Shown here: positions 13,891 to 27,450 of the stretch, one piece after another | Layout: each line of letters opens with the position of its first letter | Numbering within the stretch: position 1 is the first letter of the stretch | Translations under genes and position numbers: made by a program | The notes under the pieces: model-generated | Told to the model about the DNA's origin: nothing | The model's input: the letters and a program-made list of their open reading frames with translations, nothing else | The model's database searches: none | Assembly (NCBI GenBank): GCA_036937835.1 | Contig: CM072881.1 | Coordinates: forward strand, 8,442,001-8,506,000 | DNA: 64,000 nt | Reading direction: 5' to 3' | From: Pampus argenteus | Taxonomy: Eukaryota; Chordata; Actinopteri; Scombriformes; Stromateidae

Positions 13891-14204
13891 TACATGACAA
13901 AAGATGGTTTAGCAGTAAACAGTGTAAACAGTAATTACAAAGAGGGAGAGAGCGAGGGAGGGAGGAAGACAGTGTTTACCTGCAGCCCCAGGAGCAGGAA
14001 GGAGGACAAAACCACCTCAGCTCATTTAAAACATTTTATGAACCTATCAAGCTATTCACAGTCATTCACATTATGCATTTGCTTTAAACCAGAGAGTTAA
14101 GTAGTGACTTTACAAATAAGTCAGTGAGCGTTAAACCATCCAAACTTCTTTTACACACCTGAGAATTTAAACTTTAAAAAGGGAAAAGAAAAACAAAATT
14201 GTTG

Positions 14205-14525
14205 ATCATTGTTGATTGATCTGTCGATTATTTTTCCTGATTAGTTTTTAGGTCCATAAATTGGTGAATAAATATCAATCACTGTTTCCCAAAGCCTGAA
14301 GTGAAATCTCTTCTTTTGCCTTGACACAACAGTTCGTAACCCAAAGATATTGAATTTATCATATAGAAATATAAATAAACCAGAAAATATTTATATTTGA
14401 GAAGCTAAAAAAAACTAAGAATTTTTATATTTTTTCTTAACCAATTAATCTAATAGTGGTGATTAATTTAATCGTTGGCAACTAATCGATTAATCAACTC
14501 ATTATTCCATTATATTATTATAACG
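14205..14525 (+). mobile_element. Interspersed teleost repeat with TTAATCGATTAAT-type ends, near full length
   Basis: The copy begins with a degenerate GATTGATCTGTCGATTATTT block. It contains the internal phrases TTTCCCAAAGCCTGAAG and CCCAAAGATATTGAA and ends in CAACTAATCGATTAATCAAC. I remember this word order as a repeat common in ray-finned fish genomes, probably a non-autonomous DNA element. Related, more degraded copies lie at 31705-31870, 54728-55020 and 62310-62600. The family name is not certain. Confidence 0.6.
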
Positions 14526-16249
14526 AGAATTATAATTGTCGTTAAAAAAAGAAGCGACAGAAAGATTTATTAGGTTTAATCTTTAACTATGAAATCTTTG
14601 GAGTAATTTATAAATATTCTCATGGTGAAACGTTTATAATTTCTGCTAAGTGTCCTTGTTGCTCAGTGGAATCTAAACTCATTTTATACATGAGTGACTT
14701 TTTCCAATTTTATAGTATAGCTAAAGACAAAATAAAAGAGATTCATATAAACATTTTGCACTTTAACAAAGTAAAATAAATTAAAAGATTATATTCTGTG
14801 TAAACCTATTATAGCCAGTTATGCCCATTTTGTACTGATTGATCCTATAATGTATGGATTCACTTCAGTTTTACTCTATGTGCTGTTTTGATCATAATAA
14901 AAAATAAAAAAATAAAAATTGAGTATTCATTTACAGCCTTAATGCCACTCATATCCTATTCAGAGCAAAAGCCTCACATGAAAAAGACGAAAAAATAATC
15001 ACTCATTTATCTCTTCATTTCGAAAATATGAATCATTATAGCTCATCTGTGACTTAACACCCCTGCTTTTGTTAAGCTTATAAAACGATCTACATTCATT
15101 TAGAATTATAGATATTCATCCAGAGTCACCTGGCGAGTGTGTAAATAGACTGAGGGTCAAACCACTGAAACTCTTTTTATGACTCATATTCATAGCAAAT
15201 ATCACAGCGAGTGGTATCACACTGATGCCAGTTATATGAGCTTGTAAGGACCCTGAATGAGACATGAAACCCATAATGGCTTTTGAAAATGTGATTTATT
15301 TTTGGCCATGTTAACAGTTTCTTACAGCTTTATAGGCCATGGAAACTTACAGAGTTTAAACTAAAGACTTATAGCCAGTAGGTTACCCCTCCCATCAGGC
15401 TCTGTTCCCTTTGAGACATAGTTCAATTCTCTTCTTACTGAGGGCATAAAAACAACAAGCCCACTATTCATTTGTATCTGCACATTCCTTTTTTTTCACA
15501 CTGAAATAGTCTCAAACAAGCTTTTCCCAATTACCTCGCCGTGCTGAAACGCACTAATTTAATAGAACAGAGAAATCAATGTTATGTTACGCTCCTTGAG
15601 CTTCATTTTTCTTTTCTTACATACACGACTATGTTGACATGATGGGACCAAACGTGTCGGAACTGGGTGCAAAATATTATCTGCAAAGTGAGGAATGACG
15701 ACCAACTTACACTTTGCAGGAGTGTGTAGACTCAAAAGCATTTAGATATGTTTTTTTATTTTTTTATTTTAATAAATCCTTAAAAACTCAAAGGAAAAGA
15801 TTCATGAACAAATCAAATACTACAATTCTGAAGAGACGTGTCTAATTAATGTGGAAGTCAGCTTGCAGTTCAGGATGCTTCATATTTAGGTTTTGATGAG
15901 GATATCAGTACAGTGTGTATACGGCCAACAGCGAGAGCTGTGTATCATGGAAAAATATTGATTTTGCAGTGGCTTGAGAAAGACAGACACACACTCACTC
16001 ACTCACTCTTTCTCTCTCCTCCCTCCCCCATCCCCCCTCTTCTTTATTCCATTAATCTCTCAGAGCGGTGTAAGATACTGGAGGGTTAGTGTAACATTGT
16101 GCAGCTCTAATATATTCCAGCCCTCACTTGCCTGTGGCATCCATATGTTTAATTCCACTACAAATGTTTTGACAGCAAATGAAACTCCTTTATTTCTCTT
16201 TTTTTTCTCCAACATTAGGTTGGGGTTTTGCAGAAAACAGTTCTTTTCT

Positions 16250-16291
16250 TTCTCTCTCTCTCTCCCTCTTTTTTTTTTTTTTTTTTTTTTA
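16250..16291. repeat. (TC)n and poly-T tract
   Basis: A short TC repeat passes into more than 20 T residues, a polypyrimidine tract without a gene around it. Confidence 0.85.
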
Positions 16292-17586
16292 CTTTTTCCT
16301 CCTCTTTCCTCTTTCTGGATCAAGAGGGTTTCTCTTGAGTGTGTGTGTGTGTGTGTGTTTCAGTTTCAAAAAGAAGCACAGTGATGTTTTATTTAATTGG
16401 TTGTGGACCACCTGGAGTTTCAACATTTCCCCTGGCTGATTTCAGACTCCCTCAGGTCAACTATACATGTGATGTTGAACTAAAGAAAAGACAGATGAAA
16501 TGTGTCATTTGCAATGCTAAACTGATGTAATGATTCATGAATCACGTTGTTTATTTGCGCTTTATTTTTTTTTTTAAACATTGTGTGGTTATGTCATACT
16601 TAAAATTGTTAATAAAGCATATTAAAAAAGAAATCTTTGAACTTTTTTGGCTTTTATTTGTAGAACATATAATCCTTTTGCTTCCACCTAACTACACACA
16701 CACACACACACCCCCACATGCACACACACACACAAACATACCATGTGTTTAAAGGCATCCACTCACACAAAGCACACAATAAAGACAACCACATGACCTG
16801 CAGGTGTGTATCCGACACTGGACACCATTGACAAGACACTACGCTCTCTGTGTTAGTCTCTCTCTCTCACACACTCACGCACACATGCACACACACGCAC
16901 ACACACACACGCAATAGTCGTGTGTGTGTGTGTGTGTGTGTAGGGAGGGTAGATGTGTCTACCAGGAAGGAAGGAGGCTTATGAGGTCACCAGGAGAGAA
17001 AGAGTAGGAGAGAGGATAGTGGACTGGAGGGAGAGAAAGCAAGGGTGTGTGTGTGTGAGAAGCAGGCTGGGGTGGCGGGGGGGTTTCTAACGTGTGCTTC
17101 CGGCGCAAGATAGCCCATTCATCATTCTCACATGGTGGGTTTACTTTGCCAGTGATAGAGAAAGCTATGAGGAGCAGCACCACGGGGAGAATTAATGTGA
17201 GTGTGTGTGTGTGTGTCTTGGAGGAGGGGCACGTCAATTGAGAATGAGAGCGATGGCCAAACCAGATGTGAAGGTGTGTGCATTTGCCTGCATATATGTG
17301 TGTGTGTGTTTTTATGTGGCAGGGTGTGTCACAGGGTCAGATTTGCTCCCCCCTTTCTCCCCCCTCAGCTGACATACATGTCATATGCCACCTCTTACTT
17401 TCCCCCTCTCTCTTTCTCCCCCATCCTCACCTACATAAAATTCACACACACACACACACACAGCTGAGCTTCTCTACATTCCTCTATAGCGCACAAAATC
17501 ACACACATGCTCAACACACACATCAAACAGGATGACATTATTGGACGTTTACATTTTCCTTATTTGAGATGACATCACACTACAAT

Positions 17587-17589
<3 letters not shown>

Positions 17590-17623
<34 letters not shown>

Positions 17624-17625
17624 GT
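17590..17625. repeat. (GT)n microsatellite
   Basis: GT units with one GC interruption near the right end. Confidence 0.94.
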
Positions 17626-18320
17626 GCACGCGGGTTCAGAGTAAGGTCAGGTGACAAAACGGATGATCCCATCATGGTCTCAAATAAACTGCTGCTGCCA
17701 TGACAACAACAAAATATGCAACAGGCCGTCCTGAGAGAGAAGAGAGGAGGTGGAGGTCAAAGGCTGGAGGAGGAGGGCGGATGAAGAGTCACATCCTCAG
17801 TCCGTGTAAACTTCAAACTGCAGCGGTGATTTCACACACCTCCTCTCTGTCTTTCTCCTCCAGAGTTTTTTTTTGTGTGTAAAGAGCGAATTCTGAATCA
17901 CCTCAACTGGAAAGCCTGGTGCTTTTCAGGGGGCCCGTCCGCTGACCTCTGACCGGTAGGATCAGCCAGGCCTCATGTTCTTATGGGAGACCACAGGAAG
18001 GATCTCAAACAAGTGAGCCACAGCCTCCCCTACTGGCTGCATACCAAACTGCACTCGGATGACTTGAGGTCTCATCCTGAATCGACACGTGAATCTGATT
18101 ATCTAAACCAATTAAAGAATCCATATGATTAAAAGTCAGCTGAGGAGGTGAGACTTGATGAAGAGTCTTTTTTTTTAATTCTCAAAGGGGGAAATGGTGA
18201 AGGGGTGACAGAGGGGGCACTGAGGAAAGGTTGCCGCGGTAACTGGGAATTGGGAACACCTGTGGGATTCTGGGATTCGTCATATCGTAGACATGCATGA
18301 ATAATACACTGATACAACCA

Positions 18321-18321
18321 G

Positions 18322-18352
<31 letters not shown>

Positions 18353-18370
18353 TCTGTCTTCCTCTCTTTC

Positions 18371-18416
<46 letters not shown>

Positions 18417-18505
18417 AGAGAGAGAGATAGAGAGAGAGAGATAGAGAGAGAGAGACAGAGACACACACACACACACAAAGAGAGAGACACACACACACAC
18501 GGACA
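18321..18505. repeat. Compound microsatellite (TC)n(AC)n(GA)n(AC)n
   Basis: A TC run (18321-18349) is followed by an AC run (18373-18411), GA/GATA units (18413-18460) and further AC units. Frames through it encode only low-complexity Ser-Leu, Thr-His or Arg-Glu runs. Confidence 0.93.
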
Positions 18506-18756
18506 CACTTTCCTCTGACCTTGTTTGGGGTCACACAGAGGGGGACTGAAATGAGTTTCAAATGTTCACATTATTTATTATTGGGTATCATCTCACTGTA
18601 CAAATCTCTTACAGATGTTAGTCTCTGGTGCATGCATGGGTGTGTGTTCATGTGCATAGGTTCAAAATGCTACACACACACACACACACACAGAGCACTT
18701 TAAAAAGGATGCTGGTATGTTAATGATTGGTGAGGTGGAGTCAGTGATAGTGCATC

Positions 18757-18787
<31 letters not shown>

Positions 18788-20452
18788 CAGTAGGGGGTCG
18801 AGGCTCTGACTGACTGAAGAAGAAATGAGGGATGATCTTTATATGGCAGCCTATTTGTTTTTGAATGCAAGAGGCTCAGAGGCCCCCCAACTAATGGCAT
18901 CAAGCGCAGGGCAATAGGGGCGTCCATCACTGTACTATCAACAACAAGACGGAGGGAGAGGGGACGACACAAGTTGCTGCGTCTTAAGATCAGCCCTTGT
19001 GAAACCTTCTCACTTTTGCAAAGACAAAACAAGCGTGGTGCGTAAGAGTCTAAGGGGCGTAAGTGAGGAATCTCTCAGTGGGAATGTGATCCAGAATTAT
19101 AATGTTTCACAAATAAGTACAGTAAAGGTTGTGACTCTTATATTCTCTAAGTCAATAGTTTCTGTTCTGAATTCTGCTCTGTCTTTGATTGGTAAATAGA
19201 GACTACTGAATCAGCATGCGCAATTTAAATTGTGCAATTTTGGGAGTTTCAAAGACCTGAAGGAAGTTTACATAATGCAATTGAAATGCATATATTTTTA
19301 AGGCTAATTTTAATATTTGTAGACTCAATATGTTCATTAATATTTAACTAGTTTTAGGGCCAACGTTAAATAAATAAAAACAGAATTTTATACTAACCCA
19401 ACACACATTTTATTCCTGGCCATCTGGAGAAGGCTTTGAAATAAATTCAAATTCACATAAAAACACTTACTTTAAATACATAGAAAATATAGATAAAAAT
19501 AAAATAATTAGGTACATTTACAGACTTTCTTTATGGCATCTGGGCATTTTTTTCTGAGAGGGTAATTTGGACAAATTAATTTAGAATTATGTAAAAATCC
19601 TGACGTGCATCTGCAGATGTTAACTTTCTGGAAAGTGTAAAGGCAAAATGATTTTGGGTCAAAAACTAACAAAACCCCTTAAAAATCCACAGGATTATCT
19701 CAGAAAGGATTTTTTCTTTAGTTGATGACATTAATTCAGTTGACATTTTGTAATATATGTGAATCTAAATTCAAAATAAACACTAATATTATAGTAGTAA
19801 TAGTAGCAGTAGTATTATAAGACTTTGTGATGCTAGGTTTATTAAAAAATATAAAATTTTACAATAAACAAAAATGTATATACTTTCGTCGATGAAATTT
19901 TTTAATTTTGGAAAATGCCTCTTTAAATAGCTGCAGACACTTATGGTAGCTTTTTTGATTGTAGTTGGACATAAAATAGAAAAATGCAACATAGTTTTAC
20001 ATGAATGAACGGGGGTGAAAGTCAGATTTATAAAACAGCAAGTTATTCCATTAAGACTGGTCTGATTCTCCTGATGAGCTGCAGTTTGTTCGAGGTCTGC
20101 TAGCAATGAAACTCTGTTAAAGGTCAGCAGTGAACTCGGAGGAGAGAAGGTGCTGTTGATGACTGGTTGGTCACCGGCCTCGCCTCAGGACAGAGGGTCA
20201 GCTCCATCACAGCCTGCATAGTACTGCTGACCTTTCTGGTGTCAGAGCAAAGGGTCTGTGTGCATGTGTGTGTGTGTGAGTGTGGCCTGAGGGAGGATTA
20301 AAGACAGGCCACATATAAATGTACCCACATGTTGATGAGAGGATCCATATTGCCTTCACTGTTGGGATCTTTTGTTTTCTGGGGGGTTGAAAGTTTAGAT
20401 ATCAGCAAAAAAAAAATAAAAAAAATAAAATCACACACACATATACAGAGGA

Positions 20453-20472
20453 GGGGGGGGGGGGGGGGGGGG
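20453..20472. repeat. Poly-G run of 20
   Basis: Twenty consecutive G residues next to an A-rich stretch. It is prone to polymerase slippage and G-quadruplex formation, so the exact length may be an assembly estimate. Confidence 0.93.
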
Positions 20473-23326
20473 TACTTTGGTACTTTGTAAAACACCTCGG
20501 GTTTCTGTTTTTGGCCCACAGACTAGAGAGTCCTTGGCACAAGCTAAATGGACGAAAGTAAATAAAAGTGGCCATTATGTATGGGCTCCAGTAAATAGCT
20601 GCTCTCTTGTCTCTGTGTGCTTCAAAAAGAGGGGCGGAAGATGTGATCACGAGGAAAGCCCGTGTCTTTTCTTCTCTATGCCACTACAGAAGGGGGGAGG
20701 GGGGGTCTGGCTCTCCTCCTTTGCCTTCCCTCTTCTTCCTCTTCTTTACCCCCCTTTTCTCTTCAGTCCTCCTTTTCATCCTCCTCTTTCTGCTTCCTGT
20801 TTCTCTCTTCAGTTCACTTCTGTCATCCGTCTCTGTGCTGCTCCTCTCTGACGTTAACGTACATTGCTCCCGCCCAATGTTTCTCAAACATGCAGGAAGG
20901 GAGAGATCAATGGTGTCCTCGGAGAGGGAATTACACAGCTGAATTTCGATGAGAGCAGAAGAAATGAAGAGGAAAGGAGAGAACAAGAAGAGGCGGAGAA
21001 GGCATGTGAAAAGGGAGCGAGGGAAGTAGGATAATATATCCTTCAAGAAGAAAAAAAATGGGAGGAATGTGGAAAACTATGCAGAAGACCATATGAGTGT
21101 CAGTGAGCCTCGCAAGACTTGATGTTAAAATCAGCCAAAAAACATTTAAATGAAAATTAATCTTCACTAGTGTAGTTGGAGGGATGTGTGTGTGTGTGTG
21201 TGTGTGTGTGATGTGGAACTGAGATAACCTCTATAACTGTGAGCATCGGCCTGCAATTTGTGCTGACTAGTGAATGACTTTGCCTGTATCTTATTTGGTT
21301 AAATTGAAAAGATATTTTCTGTTTATTAGTGGACATCTGCTGTGTTTGCATCGAAACACACACGCACACGCACACACACACACACACGACAAGGTGCAAG
21401 AAAGAGATGAGAAAATAGCAAATAGATAAGTAAGAGAAAAACAGCAGCAGTACGATCTTAACATGTTTTCAAATTTGTTGGCTTGAATGTGACCTATGAC
21501 CTTCCTGTCAGTACTTTCATTTTTCATTTTTTGTTGTTTAGCCTGAACAAACTCAAGGTGCAACCACACTTAATTCCACCCAATTTACACCATTGTGTCA
21601 ATCAATAATGTTTAGAGCACCATAAATTCACTTCCATTTAACTTCACAGTTATAATGGGATAGCAGCAAACAAAACCATAAATGAATGGCTACATACCGC
21701 CTGAGATTAAAGAGATTGAACCCTTCAAACTGTAAACGGGACCCTGCACATCTAAATCACAGCTAGTGCAACAAATAGAAGCTACTTTAATACATGGCTT
21801 TATGTTAAAAAAATTGTTGCAGTATGATGTTAAAATTCAACGTGGAGAGTTTGAGAAACCTCCATGTTCACTTCCTCTGCTGAACCTATATGCATTCTGC
21901 GCCTCCGTGTGGCAAGATCCACAAAAAGGTTGTGGAAACATTTAAATGTTGCTTACAGTAGGAAACGTCTTTGCTGGATCTGAAAATGATCATTGGAGGT
22001 GAAGGCTAATGTGGACAAGTAGCCACTCACCCCAACCTTTACACTCCTTCACCCCATTGCTTTGATGCCAAACCACTGCCATTTCTTATAGCGTCTCTTG
22101 TGTGTAATCATTTTGTGGGGAGAAACATTCCTGTCACAAAACTAGACTGTTAAAGGCCGTATCATACAAGACTACTTTCTTGAAGGCGTTGTTCAGGCTG
22201 CTGTCTGTTCAGTCTCTGTTTGTAATAAATCCACGCAGCAGTAAAAACTTAGATGGAATGATCCTAATATTCGTTAGGTAAGGACCTGGCTGTTCATGTG
22301 ATAAGTGCCACTCCTAAAATCCTAATGATGCTGCTGGCACCAGAGAGTCATATAAAGCAGCGTTTCAAATGAAAGGCCTGTTTCTGCCCGAGTGGCCACA
22401 GACAGCCACAGAGAAAGGAGCAGTAGAGGAGAACCTGGGATAACACCGTGCCTCCTGGCTCTGAACTCTGCACAGGCCCTGAACGCCGTCAATTACTGGG
22501 AGATATACGGGCCGGCCCGTTTCCACCACTTTACTGAGTCCCCTTCAGTTGCAGCCCACTCTGACTGTAAATTATCACTCCCCCGTCCAAGGTTTGCAGT
22601 GGTGTGGAGTCGCCAGTGAGACCTTCCTCTGTTTTGGTTGAATCTGAAGGAATTCCCTCCCTCTGTGCGCCAAACCCCAAACCTTTGCAAACCCGAGCTA
22701 TGGAGCATGCAGCTGCACACCCACGTGGACACGCTCACTCGCAAACATTGATTTAAACACACACAAATGCACACGAATGTTCGTATATGGTATATAAAAA
22801 TCCCCTGGAGCTATAGATCATTGGGAACAGGTAGAGAGTTTAGCATTCACACATACACACACACACACACAGGCTGTAGATCATTGAGGTGGGCAGGGAC
22901 GTCAGCACTCCCATACACAGTGAGCCTTATTGCAGAGTTTAATAGAGGAAAGCCAGCATGAATCCCCACAGTCAGTCTGTTCCACTCAAACACACCATTC
23001 ACAACACACTGGCCCTGTGTGTGTGTTGAAACACACATGCAAGACTGTACATACTGTACATTATGTGCTTCAGTATGTACTTTATGTGTGTGGATATATA
23101 TATGTATACAATATGCATATATGTATAGAATCAAGTGTGTTCTCATGCATGCGTGTTAACGTGTGAGTACCTTTGTATGTTCTATGACACCTGTGTGTGC
23201 GTGTGTGTGTGTGGTGGGATGAAGGCTATATTGACCCATCAGTGCTGCTCTGTCACCTCTTCTCTTTATGAGTCTGGCCTTTTAAAAACAAACTAGATTT
23301 ATGGTCAGTTTGGGCGCTAGCTCAGA

Positions 23327-23328
<2 letters not shown>

Positions 23329-23359
<31 letters not shown>

Positions 23360-23466
23360 ACAGACAGAGAGAGAGTGAGACAGAGAGAGCAAGACAGAGA
23401 GAGAGAGAGAGAGAGCAAGACAGAGAGATAGAGAGAGAGAGCAAGACAGACAGACAGACAGATCAT

Positions 23467-23533
<67 letters not shown>

Positions 23534-23562
23534 CGAGAGAAAGAGAGAGAGAAAGAGAGAGG
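23329..23562. repeat. Long compound (GT)n / (CAGA)n / (GA)n tract
   Basis: A GT run is followed by about 200 bases of purine-rich GA, CAGA and GAGC variants. One strand is almost pure purine apart from C in the CAGA units. Confidence 0.93.
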
Positions 23563-24129
23563 ATGTCCTAATGTAGGTAATTAGTCTTGTCCCCTGTCAA
23601 AAGAGGAATTAAACACATAAACAGTCAAAGTGATGAGAGGGTTATTAGCGGTGGGTGTTCCAGGTATTTTACATGGAGAAAGAGATATTTGAAAAGAGTA
23701 AAGTACCTCTGGGAATTTTCTGCTGAAATATTTAACTGATTTTATGCCTTCGTTGGAGTCTGGATCTGGAGTAACAAATACAGGAATAAAGCTGGTTCAG
23801 AATATTTGACCTGACCTGATGTAACTCATCTACACACAAATAAAACAGCAAGAAAACTGGTACTCTATCACATCAGATACTAGAAAAGGAAATTACATTC
23901 TGGATAGTAAACACAAACATACCCATAAAGCACAAAAATGCTCTCATGCCACAGCAACGTGTTCAGTTTGGTGATAACTATCCAAGTTGTCATGTTTACA
24001 CATGTTGACCCAAAAACCACGTTATCAGAACAGAATTCTTCCTGCATGTAAACATAGTGATTAATGTTGATATTAACACATAAGCACACATTGTGCGTAC
24101 ATGCATGCAGAGCTGAGCGGTGCAGATGG

Positions 24130-24780
24130 CGACTTGGCACCTCTTTCTCTCTGCAATGCAAAATTCCCACGTCATCTTAAAAATGCTTTGCTTCCAAATT
24201 GATTTCACAGTGTGAGAAGCCCCCCCCCCCCTCCGGAGATTAACAAAATAAATTCCACTTCCGCTCTCCAAAAGGAGCACCCGTACATTTTTTTTCTTAA
24301 ACCTCAGATAAACAGACGTGGAGGATTTTCTTGAGACTATACACCCTTTATCTGTGATTGTAAGTGCTATGTAATTGTGGATGGAGTCTAATGTGTGGTC
24401 CATTTGCTTCATTAATGGGGCAGACGCAAGCCGCTCAGCCAAGAAAACGTCTATTGTTCCCTTTACCTTCCCGTTTTTAATGTGTAGCATTAGTCCGGCA
24501 GTTGTTAGTGCTAGACCATAGTGCTTTGGTGATAGTCAAATGACAAAGTCTTAATAGAATATAGCGGGATGGGTAGGACAAAGGTAGGCAATGTTCAGCT
24601 GGATGCAGCCAATTCCTGTGTGAGAGGCCTGCCTAAAAACCCTATTCATAGGCCGTCTAATGCTGGTGCGTAATTAAATGTGATTACTGGAGCAGAGGGC
24701 TTCTCTCTCCCTCTCTGAGGGCCACACACAGGACTAGAGGCACCGTGCATGCGCTCATTAAGGAGGCGCTAACAGATGTA
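24130..24780. promoter_or_regulatory. Candidate conserved non-coding element
   Basis: A 650-base stretch, free of simple repeats apart from a short C run near 24222. It has well-mixed composition and many homeodomain-type cores (ATTAATG, TAATTAAATG, CATTAAGG), between repeat-rich flanks. There is no supported reading frame. It is proposed only from sequence texture. Confidence 0.25.
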
Positions 24781-25185
24781 CACAAGCAACGACCACAGGC
24801 ATACCTAAAACTCTAAGCCATATCTCTGTCCCTGACACACACAAACATAAACACAAGTAAAAAAATTGTTTATCTCCAAAATGTCAACTTTTCAGGAGCT
24901 AAAGGAAAGCAGCATTGGATTTGAAAGGGTATAAAGCCAAGAGTGGTTTCTTTTTTTTTTTTTTTGCCATTGACGTGTATGTAACCCTTCAGCTGGAATT
25001 AAAACATGAACTGATTTTCACCTGACAGTTTTGTAACCTACCAAAAATGCACCAAAACAAACAAATGCAGCAAAGCAGTAAATACAAATCAGGGTAAACT
25101 AAGACCTTCAGTCAGTGATAATCATAAGACAAACAACCAGAAATATAAACAAAAATCAATTATGGTTTCCATCCACACACAGAGA

Positions 25186-25213
25186 TACACACACACACAC
25201 ACACACACACACA
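25186..25213. repeat. (CA)n microsatellite
   Basis: Pure CA units. Confidence 0.93.
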
Positions 25214-25676
25214 CCTTGTCTGGCCGGCTCTCCGGTCTAGTTTCCTGGGCAGACACAGTCCCCTGGTGCTCATGGGAAATAGTGAGCATGCCAGACCCCA
25301 CAAAGGCGTCCTTTCAGCCGCCCGCATGCTTGACCTGTGCAGGGTCAGCGGGCTGCTTTGTGCCCCGTGACCCCTGAGTGACCTGGGTCACAGTGAGAGC
25401 CCGAGGTCAAATCCAGATGCCTGCGTCTAATTTTGCCCCAACTGCGTTATCCGTCCAAATCTGCCCTAAAATTTGCCCCTTCGAGCCCCCACCTACCCCA
25501 CCCGATAACCCACTACTACTTCCACTGAGTCCTATAGAAATAAATAGGTACTCTGCAGTCTAATTGGACTACTGTGGAGTAGAGCTCACACACTCAAGCG
25601 CTCTCTTACTCTCTATCACACACACACACTGGCCTGACCCCCTGTAACTGCACTAATACCCCATCCCATGGCCTTT

Positions 25677-25834
25677 GGTCTATCTTGAGGGATTAGGTGC
25701 AGAAAGACACACACACAAGCACAAATACTCTCTCTCACACGCGTGCACGCACACACGCGCACACACGCACACACACACAGGCGCAGCAGGCCTGGCTGAG
25801 GGTCTACCTTGAGGGATTAGGTGCAGAGAGACAG
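25677..25834. repeat. Pair of 34-bp direct repeats, 124 bp apart
   Basis: Copies at 25677-25710 and 25801-25834 share the core CTTGAGGGATTAGGTGCAG and differ at 3 of 34 positions. CA-rich sequence lies between them. The pair suggests local tandem duplication followed by microsatellite growth, and no function is evident. Confidence 0.85.
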
Positions 25835-26594
25835 GACCCTCCAGCCAATCAACCGGTCTGTCACATTGATTTTGAAGGGTCACTGGTGCACAATGGCCAG
25901 GGTTTTCCTGTCTTAACCTCTCTGATCACACACATATGCACACACACACATACACATTCACACATAATGACAACAAACTATATTTATAAAATGTACGTAA
26001 AAAGCAGAGCTGGAAAAGTGCTTAACAGCAAGAACAGGAAACACTGAAAGGTGAGAATAGAAAGAACATGTGAAAATAAGACTGGATAAGTGTGTAAAAA
26101 TAAAAAATAATTCTATATAAATAAGTTCTTTAAAAAGGGTTTTTAAGAGGAGAATTTTAAATTTTGATTTTAAATACAACCCTGAATGCAATGCACACAC
26201 ACGCACACACACACTTCAAAATGTCATCACATCCCTGCTTCTGAAAATCCTTCCTCCCCAGGGGAAAGCTCCCAGGTCAACCCCCCATTTCCAACCCCGA
26301 GCTCCTTCTTCTCCTTCCTGGTCAAACAACACAATAGTGGTCTATCAGAGAGGGCACCGGGCAGGCGCTCTAACTGACGGAAATAATCCGGGCCACTGCC
26401 AGCAACATTTCAGGTGCTTGAGTTGAATCGTTCTGACGTCATGCACGATTGGCCTGTTCTGTTTTAGTCTTTTTTGTTCGCCCTCACGCCTTTAGCCCTT
26501 ACATCCCTCTGTTGCCCATTTCCCTTTCCTGTGAGGAATCTCTGAGGCATCTGGAAAAACAGGATTCATACGCGTCTGTTAGTTTTGTTATCAT

Positions 26595-27450
26595 TACAGA
26601 GTCAGCGGTGGAAGACATACTCAGGACCTTTGCTACAGTAAAAATAGCAGTACAACAATGTAAAAATAAATCCTCCACTGAAAATCCAATTCAAGTCAAA
26701 GTATCGTAGGAAGTAATCAGCAAAATCTACTTAACGTATGAAAAATAAAGAAAAAAGGCCCTGCGACTGATATATTATTATTATGTTACATTATTAGATT
26801 ACTGCTGATGCATCAATACATCAGCAGCCTTTTACTGTTGCAGCTGGTCGAGGTGGAGCTACTTTTAACTACTTTATATACAGTTCAGTAGATTAGTCCA
26901 GTGGTTTCCAACCTGGGGGTTGCACCACCTCAAAAGGGTCACAAGATAAAGTTGAAGGGTCGTGGGATGATTATTGATGTAGGAAAGAAGGGAAAAAAAC
27001 ATAAATGTTATATATTATTTATTACATTATTGTTGTAAAGTCTTGCTTTCTCAATTTTTTTTTATATTTAATAATTTGACTAAACTTAGTCTTAAGCAGT
27101 CATTTATATATTAAACCATGAGAGAGGTTTAGATGAAGAATCACTCTTTGGTGGACATCTGAAATTTGACACCAGGGACCCATGTAGATACTGATTTTTC
27201 CTAAGAGGTGAAAAGCCAAAACGTTTGGGAGCCAGTGGTTTAATCTTTAATAATGCATTGTTGTTGTTTTTTTTTTAAATAAAATGTAAGATCCTAATCT
27301 AAAAAAGGTGACTAGTATTAACTACATCTGAAAAATAAATGTAGTGGATTAATAAGTGTAGCATTTCCTTCATAAATGTAATAGAGTAGAATAAAGTATA
27401 GTATAAAGTAACATTAAATGGAAATACGTTGTGTAGTACAAATAGCCAAC
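26595..27450 (+). mobile_element. Teleost hAT-like non-autonomous element, interrupted by a second insertion
   Basis: The left part begins AGCGGTGGAAGACATACTCA and continues with TAGCAGTACAACAATGTAAA. After the nested insertion the right part resumes with TTTAATCTTTAATAATGCAT, AATAAATGTAGTGGATT and ends in AGTATAAAGTAACATTAAAT. I recognise this word order as the widespread fish repeat whose start is close to CAGTGGTGGAAGAAGTA. It has no coding capacity. A second, shorter copy lies in the first coding intron of slc38a10. Confidence 0.6.
26899..27237 (+). mobile_element. Nested hAT-type MITE with imperfect TIRs and 8-bp target duplication
   Basis: The element starts CAGTGGTTTCCAACC and ends with the near-inverse, AAACGTTTGGGAGCCAGTG; 11 of 15 terminal positions pair. 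The flanking octamers GATTAGTC (26891-26898) and GTTTAATC (27238-27245) match at 6 of 8 positions, as expected for an aged 8-bp hAT target-site duplication. At 339 bp with no open frame it must have been mobilised in trans. Confidence 0.65.
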
